A DNA stretch of 64,000 bases, taken from positions 126,092,640 through 126,156,639 of the forward strand of contig OY755039.1 of the NCBI GenBank assembly GCA_963576565.1. Reading direction: 5' to 3'. How positions within the stretch are numbered: position 1 is the first letter of the stretch; each line of letters opens with the position of its first letter. Position numbers and translations under genes: made by a program. Of this stretch, positions 12,186 to 48,377 are shown one piece after another. The notes under the pieces are model-generated. The model did no database searches, was not told the origin of the DNA, and saw nothing but the letters and a program-made list of their open reading frames with translations. The DNA comes from Aspidapion aeneum. Taxonomy: Eukaryota > Arthropoda > Insecta > Coleoptera > Brentidae.

Positions 12186-12655
12186 CCATTTTTGAGAAAA
12201 AATTAGTACCCTGTTTTTAACGATCCCTTCATCGCCATTTGGAAAAATAAATGGATACATGCAGGATCTGATACCTTTCGAGCTCATTAGCACAGTCCAA
12301 TTCCACTCCAAGCTATATCAGCCTTGAAAACAGAAACGTGTTCTTCTTTCGAAAACCGTATATTGATGCGATGCTCCGTTAAGAAGTTAGCATATTTTCA
12401 ATTTTGAAACTGTCAAAAAACTGTTATTGGCATTAATAAATTATTTTACCCGAAATTTTCATGAAAATCGGTTCAGCGGTTTAGGAGCAATCGTGTTACG
12501 GACATACATACACATACACGGACAGACGTCAGACAATATTGCTAAGATAGGTAAAAATACAGCCAAATAACACATGTTTACCGTTTAAAAAAAAATCCGT
12601 CGAAAACAATACCTTTTCTAGCCATTGCTCCGCGAGCTAGGAAGGTACAAATGTA
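12186..12655 (+). mobile_element. GCTAGGAAGGT-family element, copy 1
   Basis: Shares its order of segments with 42143-44335 and, inverted, 44640-45160: an ATAAATGGATnCATG start, CCGTATATTGATGCGATGCTCC, CTGTCAAAAAACTGTTATTG, GGTTCAGCGGTTTAGGAGC, a variable CA/GACA tract, and the end GAGCTAGGAAGGTA. No coding sequence. Confidence 0.7.
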
Positions 12656-13265
12656 AAAACTTTTAATAACGTCGAAAGTAGGTAGGAATGGAATCGAAAA
12701 GTTAGCTAAAACAGAAGAAGTTAAAAAGCTTCTATTATATACCTGGGGTGGCGCATAGACATATAAACAGCACAGAATATTTGTGCAGCTTAAGTGCTTA
12801 AGTAATATGTTTTAAAATGTTTATATTAAACATTAAATTAATTACATATTTCTAACAATATTATGGCAATGGATAAAAATGAGTTTATACGTGAAAATAT
12901 TAAAAACTCTATAATATGCAATTTAAAAGGTTAATTTTGGCCGTGTCATTTTTTATTTTTTGCATCTGAAACCATAAAATGGGTTTGCATCCGACTTTCT
13001 TTATTCTTATCTTTAATACCTCTTATTGCAGCCTGTCATAGGTTAATAAGGACTGAGTTTGAAAGATGATTTTCACCAGAATAACAAAAATTACAAGACG
13101 ATTAACTTAACTATTTGAATATACTAACTTCTGACATAGAGCAATGCGGCATGCAATCAAATACAAAACGGACAGAATTAAAACCCGAAAGATAAAACTG
13201 ACATGTAAATCCAATACGAAATCGCACATGCACTTGTACGCAGTATCTCAACAGTGTTGTCATTT
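12656..13265. other. No gene seen
   Basis: AT-rich sequence without recognised repeats or exon-like frames. Confidence 0.5.
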
Positions 13266-13270
13266 TATTA

Positions 13271-13960
13271 GCTCACAATACTACTATATAAGTAGTGTGA
13301 GCTATGGTGATCCTAATTTTTTCGAGAAAAAAAAAGTTGCTCCGATTTCAAAAATTTTTATATATCTTTGCGTTTCAGATGATTTTGAAACTTTTTTGTT
13401 TTGCTGTCTGTCTGTATGTCTGTCTGTATGTCTGTCTGTAACGACCAACCCGCATAACTCAAAAACGGCTTGTCCGATTTTAATAAAATTTGGTACTAAG
13501 TTGGGTCTTGGGCCGTGATGGTCCCATTTAAAAATGAACAAAATCCACCAAACGCAAGCCAAATAAAAGGGTGGGGGTAGATTCCAAAAATTAGAGTTTA
13601 TGTGAAAATATGGCGTGTGTGATATCAAACGAAAGGTAATTAAGTCTGGAGTCAAACAAAATGAATTTTAGTTTATTTAAAAAAAAGGGTGGGGGTAGAT
13701 GTCAAAAATTAAGAGTTTAAGTGAAAATATGGCGTGTGTGATATCAAACGAAAGGTAATTGAGTCTGGAGTTAAACAAAATACATTTTAATTTTTTTTTA
13801 AAGGGTGGGGGTAGATTTTAAAAATTAGAGTTTATGTCAAAACATGGCTTGTGTGGTATCAAACGAAAGGTAATTGAGTCTGGAGTTGAATAAAATATAT
13901 TTCAGTTTTTAGTTATATTAGCTGACACGTACACTATGACTATAGTACCTAGTGTGAGCT
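13271..13960 (+). mobile_element. (GTCY)n-type MITE, short copy
   Basis: Starts with a small hairpin GCTCACAATACTAC...GTAGTGTGAGC and ends with another finishing CTAGTGTGAGC. Inside are a 12-bp CTGTCTGTATGT microsatellite of only about three units (13403-13440), the conserved segment GTAACGACCAACCCGCATAA, and three tandem units of about 117 bases starting AAGGGTGGGGGTAGATT. The same architecture is found at 29866-34192. MITEs that carry (GTCY)n microsatellites are known in insects. The overlapping frames on both strands are not genes. Confidence 0.85.
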
Positions 13961-14042
13961 TAGGTGCCCATAAATTGGCAGAGTATTTAAATAGCAGTGG
14001 ATTTTCTTAGAGTCTAAATAATTTTTCATATTATAGCTTCTA

Positions 14043-17024
14043 GTTGAGTGGGATCCCGTCGGATAGTTGTGGAAGATTTTTGAAACTGCCCTAGATCGAT
14101 TGGTAATAGATAACTCAATTTTAAGTCACCGGGTGTTTGCCTCCAATTTTAGTAGAAAAAAAAAGGGCCGGTGTGGCTTTTTTCATGTTTTTTTCACAAA
14201 CTTTGGCTTATAGGTTTTTCTAAATCAGTTTTACAGAAAATCTGGGTAAGTCCACATCAATTCAACCAATTTAAAAATAATTTTGAACCTTGAGTTTTTT
14301 TATGATGGTGAGTTTTTGTGTAGTTATTCTCCGCCTAATAAAAAGTAAAAATACAAATTTTTTAATTTTTTGGTTGCATATTTTTTGAGTTATGCGTTTC
14401 CAAAAATAAAAATATTGGCCCATTTTTAGCCTGCATCGGTTTCTTTAAACTTGTATAATTTTTAAACCGTTTAAGATAATTAGCTGAAACTTGCTATCTG
14501 TAGAGAACGATTCACAAGCCAAACTTTGATGTGTTGATAGCCTCATTTCCTAAAAAAAAGGGTCTATGCCAAAATTATATTTTTGATGAAATCTCTAAAC
14601 CGGATTTTTAGTTTTTCTTAATTTTTATAATTCAGACTATTTGTTTACATGTGTGCTAAATTTTACCTTGGGATGATAATGGGATCATAGTTAAAAAAAT
14701 TTATTTATTTCTTGATGCATATGATGTTTGATATTTTTATTACAATAAAAATTAATATCTAAAGTGCGCATATTGTTATGAGGCATCTTATTTATGTAGC
14801 ATGTATATTATAAAAACGTGGACACTATGGGCATCTGGTTTCGCTACGTTGACATTTAAATAAAGAAACAATTAATTAAAAAACGTACTTACAGGCTCAC
14901 AGGAATAATTGAGAACCTGTACATAAATGCCCCCTTTTTGCGGCGCCGGCGGTAGCCGACCTACGCATCCTCGTTTCAACTCTAATACAAACACATACAT
15001 ACCGGGTATTAATTCTTAGTTAGTATTCAAGTGTTTGGTGAATTCCTTTTGGAGTTTATTGATACTTTATGATGAAATTATTAATGAAAGATTGGTCAGA
15101 TTTTTGGAAAATTTGGGAGTGTAGTTGCACATGTGCACATATGGAGGAACCGCCACTGCTCTTAAAATAGTGGCAAAATCGGCCGTAAGGTAATTAAATA
15201 TCAGAGGTGGCGTATTATTTTAACTGATGACTTTTTGTAAAAAGCAAAAGTTGCGCAAACATGGCATTTCGTAGCGTGTTTTCTCAGTCTGTTTGGCTTT
15301 GCGAAGTATCCGTTCTGGAAATTAATTTGATTTTACGGAGTTACCGAAATCGAAATGGTAGATTGAAAATCGAAAAGAAATTGTTTGGTATTTTCCACTT
15401 AATGTTGCAACCCCTATGATGGCCAAAATCATCCCACGATAGTGAGAAATTCCAGAAATGTGACAGAGTGGATGTGTAATCTTAACTTAGGCGTCGAAAT
15501 AAGTAAGTGAAAATGATTAAAAACTTTTAAAATAGTATAATTCCAGTCACGGCTAATTTATAGGTAAAATATTAAAGTAGAGGAATTGTCAAATAGTTAT
15601 ATTTAAGGTAAAATAAAAGAATTTTGAACAACATCAATTTACAAAAATAAATTTTTAAATAGGAACCCACTGTCTTTCCATGATAAAACTTGGCCTACAT
15701 GTAAACAAATATAAAAAAATTGAACAAAATAAAAAATCCGTTTTTAAAGTGAATCAAAAATAAATTTTGTTGTGAGACCTGCATTTTTTTTACAAGAAGG
15801 ATGCCACTAGGCATACTATAATTAAGCTTGTAGACCTATAAGATTACACAGCAACTTTTCCCTCGATATGCCCAAGACTTTATGAATAACAAGGGTTTAA
15901 AGAAATCAAGTCAGTGCTAAAAAAGACTATATTAAGCATTTAAAAAAATTAATAACTCAAAAACTAGACTGCTAAAAAATCTAAAATTTTGCATTTTTAC
16001 TTCTTTCTACTTAGTAAAGAATTTGACTAAAAATTATGAATATCAAAAGTGACAAGGTCCAAACCATTGGTTAATTTGATATGGACTTACCCAACTGTTA
16101 ATACCTTTTTAAAAAAATAGATAGTTTTTAGGATATGAAGCTATTTTCTTCACTATATTAATTGGTGTTCTCTTGCAACCAAAAAAGGTATTGACAGTTT
16201 TTCTGTGAAACTAATTTAGCGAAAGATATAAGCCAAAGTTTGTGATAAAGGTCGAGTTTGTAAAGTAATCTAATTTTGCTCACCGATTACATTGGTTTTT
16301 TGACATATGACGTTTGACGTTCATTTGACATTTTCATTCGGTGAGTCCGATGAATACCAGAAAATAAAAAAGAGCGCGATGAATCATCTCGCTTTTTTCC
16401 ATTTTGAATTATTTTCTAAAAGATTCTCTGCATTAATACATGCAAACAACATTTTCAACGTAACCTTCAATCCTGGCATGCCGCGGTCTGGTGATATCAA
16501 AATTAACTCCAGATTTTCATCAACCGAGTTTTGAGTCACTATCTATATCTTTTAAAAAAGATGACCATCAAAACTTTGTTACCACACCGTGGAGCATTTA
16601 ACAAAAAAAAAACAACAAAAAAGATATAAAATTACACAGCTGAAAAAAAAACACAAAAAGCAGCTGATTTTGACGTAATTGATATTCATCGAAGATTGCT
16701 CATTGACTCACAGGGTCGGTGGAGCATTGATGCCATCAATTGGTGCCTTTGTGAAATTCATCAGATAATTTACGAACCCGATGGATTTCAACGAATTGCA
16801 CTGATTAATTTAAAAACTTGAGCTCATCGATGCCTTTACGAACTCGCCCAAAACATTTAAAAAAGCCGTCATCTTGGATATATGACGTCACACAGGCCCT
16901 CCCACTCAAATTGGAGGCAAACACCTGGTGACTTACAATTGTGTGATCTATTACCCATCGATCAAAAATCTTCTACAACTATCTCACGGGACACGATTTT
17001 ATTTTTGACTATAAGCCTCTCAAC
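14043..17024. mobile_element. Fold-back DNA element A, copy 1 (3 kb), TA flanks
   Basis: Inverted ends GTTGAGTGG / CCTCTCAAC are flanked by TA. Long matching subterminal arms hold CGGATAGTTGTGGAAGATTT and AAGTCACCGGGTGTTTGCCT near 14055-14165, with complements at 16880-16990. A second copy of the family is at 35276-37490. The interior (to 16850) is unidentified, with only short frames; 16307-16534 is open for 75 codons without known similarity. Confidence 0.75.
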
Positions 17025-17026
17025 TA

Positions 17027-17516
17027 TGTATTTTTCTAAACTAGTTTTCGATTAACAACAATATTTTGTTCTAAATGATCTCCATATTTTTTACTAAAAT
17101 AATCAAGTTTGATATAAATAAAGTTATAAGATTTTTGTAACCAAATAAAATCAAATGAAAAATGCTTTTGTTTTTTCTAGTATAACACGTCGACTTAAAC
17201 GCTAATAATTTATATTCCATGTTGCCTCGGAGAGGACCTCGTGAAAAGTATGTTCTTTTCGTTATTTGCTTTAATTGAGATATAAAGCTTTTAAGTTAGT
17301 GTTTCTATGCTTAATCACAGTGTAGATAACCTTACTATACAATGTCTTTGTGTGTGAAACAACTTACCAACCGTTAACTTTTAACCAAGCGTTAGCTTAC
17401 TGCAATTACTTGCAAAGCGCATCGCCCTATATATCAAGAGGTCTAAACGAGGTGTGAACTGGTGAGGGAAAGGCGAGTGTTCACGTGACGTGATATGCTA
17501 ATCTAAAATACTAAAC
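17027..17516 (-). other. Putative 3' untranslated and downstream region of the GAS2-like gene
   Basis: Lies between the stop codon and the fold-back element. An ATTAAA on the minus strand (17270-17275) could serve as a polyadenylation signal; no canonical AATAAA was seen on that strand here. Transcript ends are unknown. Confidence 0.35.
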
Positions 17517-41406
<23,890 letters not shown>

Positions 41407-42140
41407 CTGAAAAAAAAATAGTTATATTTTGCAGACACGTTTTCTAGGTTTATTTATTTTTTGTCCTGACGGAGGTTGGAAATATACATAACTATATTCT
41501 CATATCATTCATATTTTGTTTGCTGCTGCCTGAAACAGTTGAATCGACGTGACGTCAGTGCCGGTTTAAGGGCCTAATGGGCCTAGGCACTAGCTGTAAG
41601 ACGGGCTCCCCCGCTAATAAAACAAATAGATTTATTGGAACAAATTGAATTAAAAAAAAAATTTTACGTTAAATACTTGAGTCGAATTTACAGACAGCAT
41701 GGATATTCAATATCGATACCCTAATTCTGATACGTCGTAACCCACAAAAAAATTAAAATTCATATTTTTGCGTCGAAAGTTAGTAATTATGCTGCTAAAT
41801 CCTCGCAACCAAAAAAAATATCAAACGGTCATTCCCGCAATTTCTAACAAGTCGCATAATGCTTGCCCTATTTAATTTGCTTCTAACTTTTCTTATTCCT
41901 GTAAAATTTTGTTGATTAGGGTTACGACCTATCAGACTTAGGGTATCGATATGTGAAACTAAACTTTCAGATGCCAAAAATTATTATTAGGTACACAACC
42001 CTTAAGAAAACATGTCGAGATCCGTAAGACAAATCTTGACATTCCTAAGTATTTTTCGACGCTTAATCTGAATCCTGGGTCAAAGTCCTTAGATGCCTGG
42101 AATTTTCCAAGTCCAGTCAATTTATATAAAATTAACAAAA
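41407..42140. other. No gene seen; possible hAT-like terminus at 41549
   Basis: CAGTGCCGGTTTAAGGGCC near 41549 followed by a GGGCCTAGGCAC stretch resembles the ends of non-autonomous hAT elements. A loosely inverted GC-rich segment lies at 45225-45295. A full element could not be shown. The upstream exon of the GAS2-like gene was looked for here and not found. Confidence 0.35.
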
Positions 42141-42261
42141 ATAAATGGATCCATGACGGATCTGATACCTTTCTAGTCCTTTAGCAAACTCTACGTGAAC
42201 TCCAAAGTCTTGAAAACAGTTTTTTGTAAATATCAAAGCTTCTACGACGTTTTCGGTTATA

Positions 42262-43974
42262 CACAGTGTGCCTGAACGAAGTATAGGTTACAGAAAAATG
42301 GTTCCAAAACCTAATTGCACATTTTGAATATGGACTCTTTCCTGCCTTCAGAGCGATATTCGTATAAATCCTAGCTGATCCTCTTCTCGAAATGTTATCA
42401 ATTTTTTGCCATTTTTCTAGTTAGTCTAGGCGCTGCCTCCTGTCACGTGCGACCTAATATGTGCGCTCAGTTTGACTACGGGATATCGTTAAGCACCCAT
42501 AGGTGTATAAAAAAAGTTTGGTCACGTAGTCGAACTCATGGTCGTTTGGCCGCCATCTTTGAAAATGGCCGCCAAATTAAAAGATTTTTTTGTTTAAGCG
42601 TATCTCCCTACTCAGTCATCCGATTTTAATTTTTTAAGGCTTGTTATACTCCTTTTTTCAAGGCAAACAAATTTTGTTATTACACATTTTTTTATTAAAC
42701 CAAGTAGTTTTTGAGATATACCAAGATTATTAGTATTTCCGCTCGCAAAAGAATTAAAATAATACCCGTGCTAATTTTATTGTAGCCACAATATTATTGA
42801 CATTTGTTTTTTTTGTTACATAGAAGGCTTTAAACCTTTCACGGAAGAGGATATATTTTAATTTACTTCCCTCTCCTATAAATGTAAAGTTATATAAAAC
42901 TAACATTGCCCACTTCCAGAAACGCTAGAGAGCTGAGCATTGAAATGCTGATAGAAATTATGATAAAACCATGGGAAAAAATTTAAAAAGTCCAATATTT
43001 TCATTTACTCTCCTCCCCTATAAATGTAAAGTTATGTAAAAGTAACATTACCCACTTCTAGAAACGCTAGAGAGCTGAGCATTGGAAGACTGATAGGAAC
43101 TATGATAAAACTATAGGACAAAACTTAAAAACACAACAATTTTAATATATTTCACTCCCCTATACAGTAAAGTTATGTAAAAGTAACATTGTACACTCTC
43201 AGAAACGCTAGAGAGCTGAGCTTTGGCAGGCTGATAGGAACTACGATAAAACCATGGGAAAAAATTAAAAACCTCAAAAATTTAAGTAAGGTATTGCAAA
43301 AGTTTTGAACAATATTCCGCATATTTTACTACTTTAAAAATTAAGTATTATGCAATTCCTTTAAAAAAGAAGTGAAATCATAACAAAAACATTTCATGTA
43401 AAAAAAAGCCAAGTACGCGAAAAAGGCATTCCGTAAAAAGAATTGAGATAAAAGTAAAGCCAAGTTCTCCAATACAAATTTCAAAATGAAAGGTGCTTAC
43501 TAGTTTGGAAATATTTTTCTAAATGTTTTTGTTATGATACTAATAATCCTGGTATATCTCAAAAACTACGTAATTTATCAAAAACTGTGTTATGACAAAA
43601 TTTGTTTGCCTTTCAAAAAAGAGTAAAACACGCTTTAAAAAATTAAAATAGGACCACTGGGTAGAGAGATACGCTTAAACAAAAAATCTTTTAATTTGGC
43701 GGCCATTTTCAAAGATGGAGGCCAAGCGAACATGAGTGTGACCACGTGAGCAAACTTTTTTTATACACCTATGGGTGCTTAACAAAGCCCCGCAGTCAAA
43801 CTGAGCGCACATATTAAGTCACACGTGACAGGAGGAGCCAGCGCCTAGAGAAGAGGATCAGCTAGGATTTATATGAATATGGCTCTGAAGTCAGGAAAGA
43901 ATCCATATTCAAAATGTGCAATTACTTTTTGAAACCATTTTTATGTAACCTATACTTCATTCAGGCACACTGTG
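42262..43974. mobile_element. TA-flanked fold-back element with 440-490 bp arms
   Basis: Ends CACAGTGTGCCTGAACGAAG and its complement are flanked by TA (42260-42261, 43975-43976). Arms 42262-42737 and 43536-43974 are inverted copies, including CCTCTTCTC, GTGCGCTCAGTTTGACT and TTTGGCCGCCATCTTTG. The 0.8 kb between the arms is occupied mostly by the palindromic tandem-repeat family. Confidence 0.88.
42850..43525 (+). repeat. Palindromic tandem-repeat family, copy 3 (left half)
   Basis: Three tandem units with AACGCTAGAGAGCTGAGC (near 42922, 43061 and 43204), then the unique half from AAGCCAAGTACGCG (43408) to TAGTTTGGAAATATTTTTC. Same extent as copy 1 at 1-650. It lies inside the fold-back element. 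Confidence 0.85.
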
Positions 43975-44335
43975 TATACTACAAATGATTGACAAAAATG
44001 TGTTCTACTATATTCCGGAAACCGTATATTTATGCGATGCTCCGTTAAAAATTTAGCATATTCTCAATTTTTAAACTGTCAAAAAACTGTCATTAGCATT
44101 AACAGATTTGACCAAAATCTAATCAGCTCGTTACAGCGTAGAACTCTATTTTACCTGAATATTTCATAAACATCGGTTAAGAGGTTTAGGAGCTATTGTG
44201 TTACGGACAGACATACACACACATTTCACACACATTCACGTCACGACGTATATTGCTAAAATAGGTCATTAAAAAAAAATAAATTCGCCGGAAACAATAC
44301 CTTCCCCAGTCATTGCTGCGCGGGCTAGGAAGGTA

Positions 44336-44639
44336 AAAATTAGGTTTGGCAGACCATCTTTTCGATTTGAATGATTTTTCATATACATTAATTCTAGCAA
44401 ATTTAAAACTTTTCTAATAATTATTTTTGTTTAAATTAAAAAAAAAACTGCAAATTTGGCTGAAGTATGTACTAAAATAAATTCAGATTTACATAAGACC
44501 ATTATGCGGTTCATCTGCCACTTTTTGCCTGATTACCTATACAAAATGGCACCATAATTTAGCCAATTCTATTAAATACCTAGATTTGAATAGTAGTTTT
44601 CCAAAAAAAAATCTAAAATTACAAAAACTTTAATTTTAC
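44336..44639. other. No gene seen
   Basis: AT-rich sequence between two copies of the same element family. Confidence 0.4.
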
Positions 44640-44760
44640 CTTCCTAGCCCGCATAGCAATGGCTAGAGAAGGTATTATTTTCGACGAAAAATGTTGTTTT
44701 GAGATAACGCCAAAAATGTGTTATTTGGATGTATTTTGATCTATATCGTCGTGATATGTC

Positions 44761-44802
<42 letters not shown>

Positions 44803-45170
44803 TATTATTTCTGTCCGTAACACGATAACCGCTAAACCGATTTTCATAAAATGTTCAGGTAAACTAGTGTTCGACACTCTTACGAGCTGATTAGATTTTG
44901 GTCAAAATTCTATAATGCTAATGACAGTTTTTTGACAATTAAAAATTTGAAAAAATTCTAACTTTTTAACGGAACATCGTATCAATACACTGTTGTCGGA
45001 ATATAGTAGACTATATTTTTCTCAATAATTCGTGTTATAACCAAAAACTTAGTAGGAGCTTTGGTTTCTGAGTTTCAAGGTTAATATATTATCATGGCTT
45101 AACTTGAAGTGTGATAATAGGCTAGCTAGGAAGGTTCAACAAATGGATCCGTCATGGATCCATTTGTTTT
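44640..45170 (-). mobile_element. GCTAGGAAGGT-family element, copy 3 (inverted)
   Basis: Starts ACCTTCCTAGCCCGCATAGC. Contains GTCTGTCTG followed by a (TG)n run (44758-44797) at the position where other copies have CA/GACA tracts, then GTCCGTAACACGATAACCGC, CTAATGACAGTTTTTTGAC and a GGAACATCGTATCAA segment. It ends at GCTAGGAAGGT plus the palindrome AAATGGATCCGTCATGGATC at 45142-45165. Confidence 0.7.
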
Positions 45171-45396
45171 CCATTATATTCTTGCATTTTTTTCCATCAC
45201 AATAAATTTAAAGTTAAATTGAGTTTTTGAACCAGGGCCCTGCAGGCTCCCTTAAGGCTGCGGGCCCTAGGCAAGTGCCTAGAGTGGTAGTGTATTAAAT
45301 GTATGTATTTTGCATTTAATAATAGACTTAAACTTATTTTGTGCCGGTGCGTCACAGAAAAAATTGTTACTGCACTGTATTCCGTATTTTAACAAA
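45171..45396. other. No gene seen
   Basis: Includes a GC-rich GGGCCCTAGGCAAGTGCCTA stretch at about 45264, possibly a truncated transposon end. Confidence 0.4.
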
Positions 45397-45398
45397 TA

Positions 45399-47281
45399 CC
45401 GGGTGGGCCAAAAAAAACCGGACAATTTGTTTTTCATTATAACTTTTGAACTGTTTAATCGATTTTAATAGGACAAACTGTACTTGATAGAGAATTATTC
45501 AAAGTTTTGACTATATATATCTTTTTGTCCGCCATCTCAAAATCCAAGATGGCGGACCAAATTAAAATATACCCTTCAAATATCCTCGTTTATTCTTGTG
45601 TTACAAACATGTTAGAATAATTTTTTTAAATTATTGAAAAAGCTGCATTCTTGTAACGCACAACAAGGTACGAATCAGTAAAATCGGTTCAGTGATTCTA
45701 AAAAGAAATATTTTTGTTTCAACTATTGTTTTGCATATTATACAATTGCTTTGCCAATCATGTCTACATTTATTTTCATATAAATTCATTACTACTAAAC
45801 CGATTTTGATGAAATAAAAAACATCCTGGTGAAAATTAATTGCTTTTTAAAGATCATGATTAAAATTTATTGCCATCTTAAAATTTAAGATAGCGAACAG
45901 AATCATAATGGCGTGTTTATTCTTATTTTCCGAAAATGTCTTAGTTTTTTTAATTTATAGAAAATCACTACTTTTCCCTCACACAACGACGTACAAGCTA
46001 GTAAAATTGGTGTGGTGCTTCTTAAAAAATCTATTTTTGTTTCAACCATTGTTTTACAGATACTACGATTGCATTGCCAATCCTGTCTGCATTCATTTTC
46101 TTATAAATTCGTTATTACTAAACCGATTTTGCTGAAATAAAAAAAAATCGTGGTGGGAATTGATTGCCCTTTAAAGATTTTTATTAACATTTTCCGCCAT
46201 CTTGGAATTTAAGATGCCGGACAGAATCATACTTGATTCTTCAACATGGCGTGTTTATTCTTATTTTGCGAAAATGTTTTCGTTTTTTTTTATTTATCGA
46301 AAAACACTACTTTTTTCCCGCATAAAATCGGTGTTGTGGTTCTCACAAAATCGGATTTTGTTTTATACATTGTTTTACAAATTATATGGTTACATTAACA
46401 ATCCTGTCTGCATTCATTTCTTTATAAATGTATAATTACTGAACCGATTTATTGTGAAATAAAAACATCATAGTGCAAACTTTAAAGATCAATCAGCTTG
46501 CGCCATGATGTTTTTATTTCACTAAAATCGGCTCAGTAATAATGAATTTATGAAGAACTGAATGCAGACACGATTGCAAATGCAATCGTATAATTTGTAA
46601 AACAATGGTTAACACAAAATCAAAACAATGGTTAACACAAAATCACATTTTTTGAGGAACCGAACCGATTTTACTATTTTGTACCTTGTTAAACGGAAGA
46701 AAAGTAGTGCTTTTCTATAGATTAAAAAAGTAAAGCATTTTCAGAAAATACGCATAAACACGCCATTTTGAAGAATCAAGTATGATTTTGTCCGCCATGC
46801 TAAATCTTAAGATGGCGATAAATTTTGATCATGATCTTTAAAAAGCAATCAATTCTCATGTTTTTTATTTCATCAAAATCGGTTCAGTAGTAATGAATTT
46901 ATAAGGAAATAAGTGAATACATGATTGGCAAAGCAATAGTATAATATTCAAAACAATGGTTGAAACAAAAATATTTTTTTTAGAACAATCCAACCGATCT
47001 TGCTGATTTGTACCTTGTTGTGCGTGGCAATAATGCGGCTTTTTTATTAATTTAAATAAATAATTAAAACATGATCGCAACACAAAAATAAACGAGCATC
47101 TTTAAAGGGTACAATTTAATTTCGTCCGCCATATTGGACTTTTAGATGGCGGACAAAAAAATATATTTGATCAAAACTTTGAATAATTCTCTGTCAAGTG
47201 CAGTTTGTCCCATTAAAATCGATGGGATAGTTCAAAAGTTATAATGAAAAAAAAATTGTCCGGTTTTTTTTTCCCACCCGG
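45399..47281. mobile_element. 1.9-kb fold-back element, TA flanks, CCGGGTGGG ends
   Basis: The left end CCGGGTGGGCCAAAAAAAAC is matched by the right end GTTTTTTTTTCCCACCCGG, flanked by TA (45397-45398 and 47282-47283). The whole element is close to one large inverted repeat centred near 46470. Each arm consists of about 320-bp tandem units with AAACCGATTTTGATGAAATA, GCCATCTTAAAATTTAAGAT and GGCGTGTTTATTCTTATTTT. No transposase. The small frames inside are repeat by-products. Confidence 0.88.
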
Positions 47282-47283
47282 TA

Positions 47284-47580
47284 TATTAGGTATTAGTTGA
47301 TTTTATAAGGGAAATACAGTTTTTAACAATACCTTGTACCTATAACTAAGTAAGTAAGTAAGTTGCAAATTGGTATGCCACGACCAAACAAACAAACAAA
47401 AGAATCAGTTGGTCCATTTACTAGAGGCCACTCCCGTAAAACAGAACAATATCTGGGCAAAATTCTCTTTTTATACTTATGTCTCATACAACATGACATG
47501 TATGTGCCATTTTAGCTTTTTTAATTCCTTTATTGTCGGTCGGTTGGTTAGTTTCTATCATTGTATTATTTTGCATTAGT
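47284..47580. other. No gene seen; (AAGT)n at 47347
   Basis: AT-rich stretch between TA-flanked elements. Position 47582 starts a CAGGGTGTTCTAAG segment like other mariner-type ends, without a matching partner. Confidence 0.4.
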
Positions 47581-47662
47581 ATACAGGGTGTTCTAAGAAA
47601 ATGGTACCAAAAGTGTCTCAAAAAGGATAATTTATTATATGACAAAACGAAACATATGTTTA

Positions 47663-48276
47663 CAGGGTGTCCCAACTAAAAGGTAACGGAGGTGTTTTTG
47701 GGTATTTTTCGTGCGAATTTGGAGAAACGCTCGGATACGTCGATTTTGTTTACGAGGGGTACACTTTTTGGCTGTCTTAAAATTTTTGTAGCACGCACCA
47801 TCTTCGAGAAGTATACTTTATCCCTATAGTTTGAATAGGGAAAGTGGTTCTTGTCTTGAATATCTTTACAACCGTGTAAAAATTTCGAAAATCCATCGAT
47901 TAGTTTTTGAGATATTTGCTTTCAAATTTTTAAATTTAACATGGAATGAGAAATTAAAACTTAAATATGAAAAATATAAAGTTCTGATTAAATTATATTA
48001 TATTATATAACATTATCTCAAAAATTAACGGATAGATTTTGGAAATTTTCACAAGGTTGTACAGACATTTAGGAGGCCGTCAAAACAAGGCCCACTTTCC
48101 CTATGCAAAATATAGGGGTAAAATATACCCCTCGAAAGGGGTGCGTGCTACAAAAATTTAAAGAGAGCCAAAAAGTTTTCCACTCATAAGCAAAATCGAT
48201 GTGTCTGAGCGTTTCTCCAAATCCGCACGAAAAAAACCCAAAAACACCTCTGTTACCTTTTAGTTGGGACACCCTG
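47663..48276. mobile_element. Mariner-type MITE with about 260-bp inverted ends
   Basis: Ends CAGGGTGTCCCAACTAAAAG and complement are flanked by TA (47661-47662, 48277-48278). Arms extend through GGAGAAACGCTC, TACGAGGGGTACAC and ATAGGGAAAGTGG-like segments to near the centre at about 47970. No coding sequence. Confidence 0.92.
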
Positions 48277-48377
48277 TATATATAAAGAAACCAAAAAAGC
48301 AATGCGTGCTTAATTAACACACTATACAGTAAACAACAAGTGAAATTAAAGAAAGAAAAATAAGAAAAAAGTTTTCT

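Larger units (their letters stand above)
42143..44335 (+). mobile_element. GCTAGGAAGGT-family element, copy 2, interrupted
   Basis: Left part 42143-42259 and right part 43977-44335 together match copy 1 at 12186-12655 (CCGTATATTTATGCGATGCTCC split across the two halves is intact on the right; CGGGCTAGGAAGGTA ends it). The interruption is the fold-back element at 42262-43974. The inverted copy at 44640-45160 shows the uninterrupted sequence around the insertion site. Confidence 0.8.

Noticed and set aside
13144..13655. Overlapping 117-124 codon frames on both strands
   Set aside because: They span the (GTCY)n MITE and are produced by its microsatellite.
16307..16534. 75-codon frame inside fold-back element A
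   Set aside because: No recognisable domain, and not conserved in the second copy of the element.
42738..43535. Interior of the fold-back element as its own loop sequence
   Set aside because: Most of it matches the palindromic tandem-repeat family found at 1-650 and 49387-50800, so it is better read as an inserted copy.
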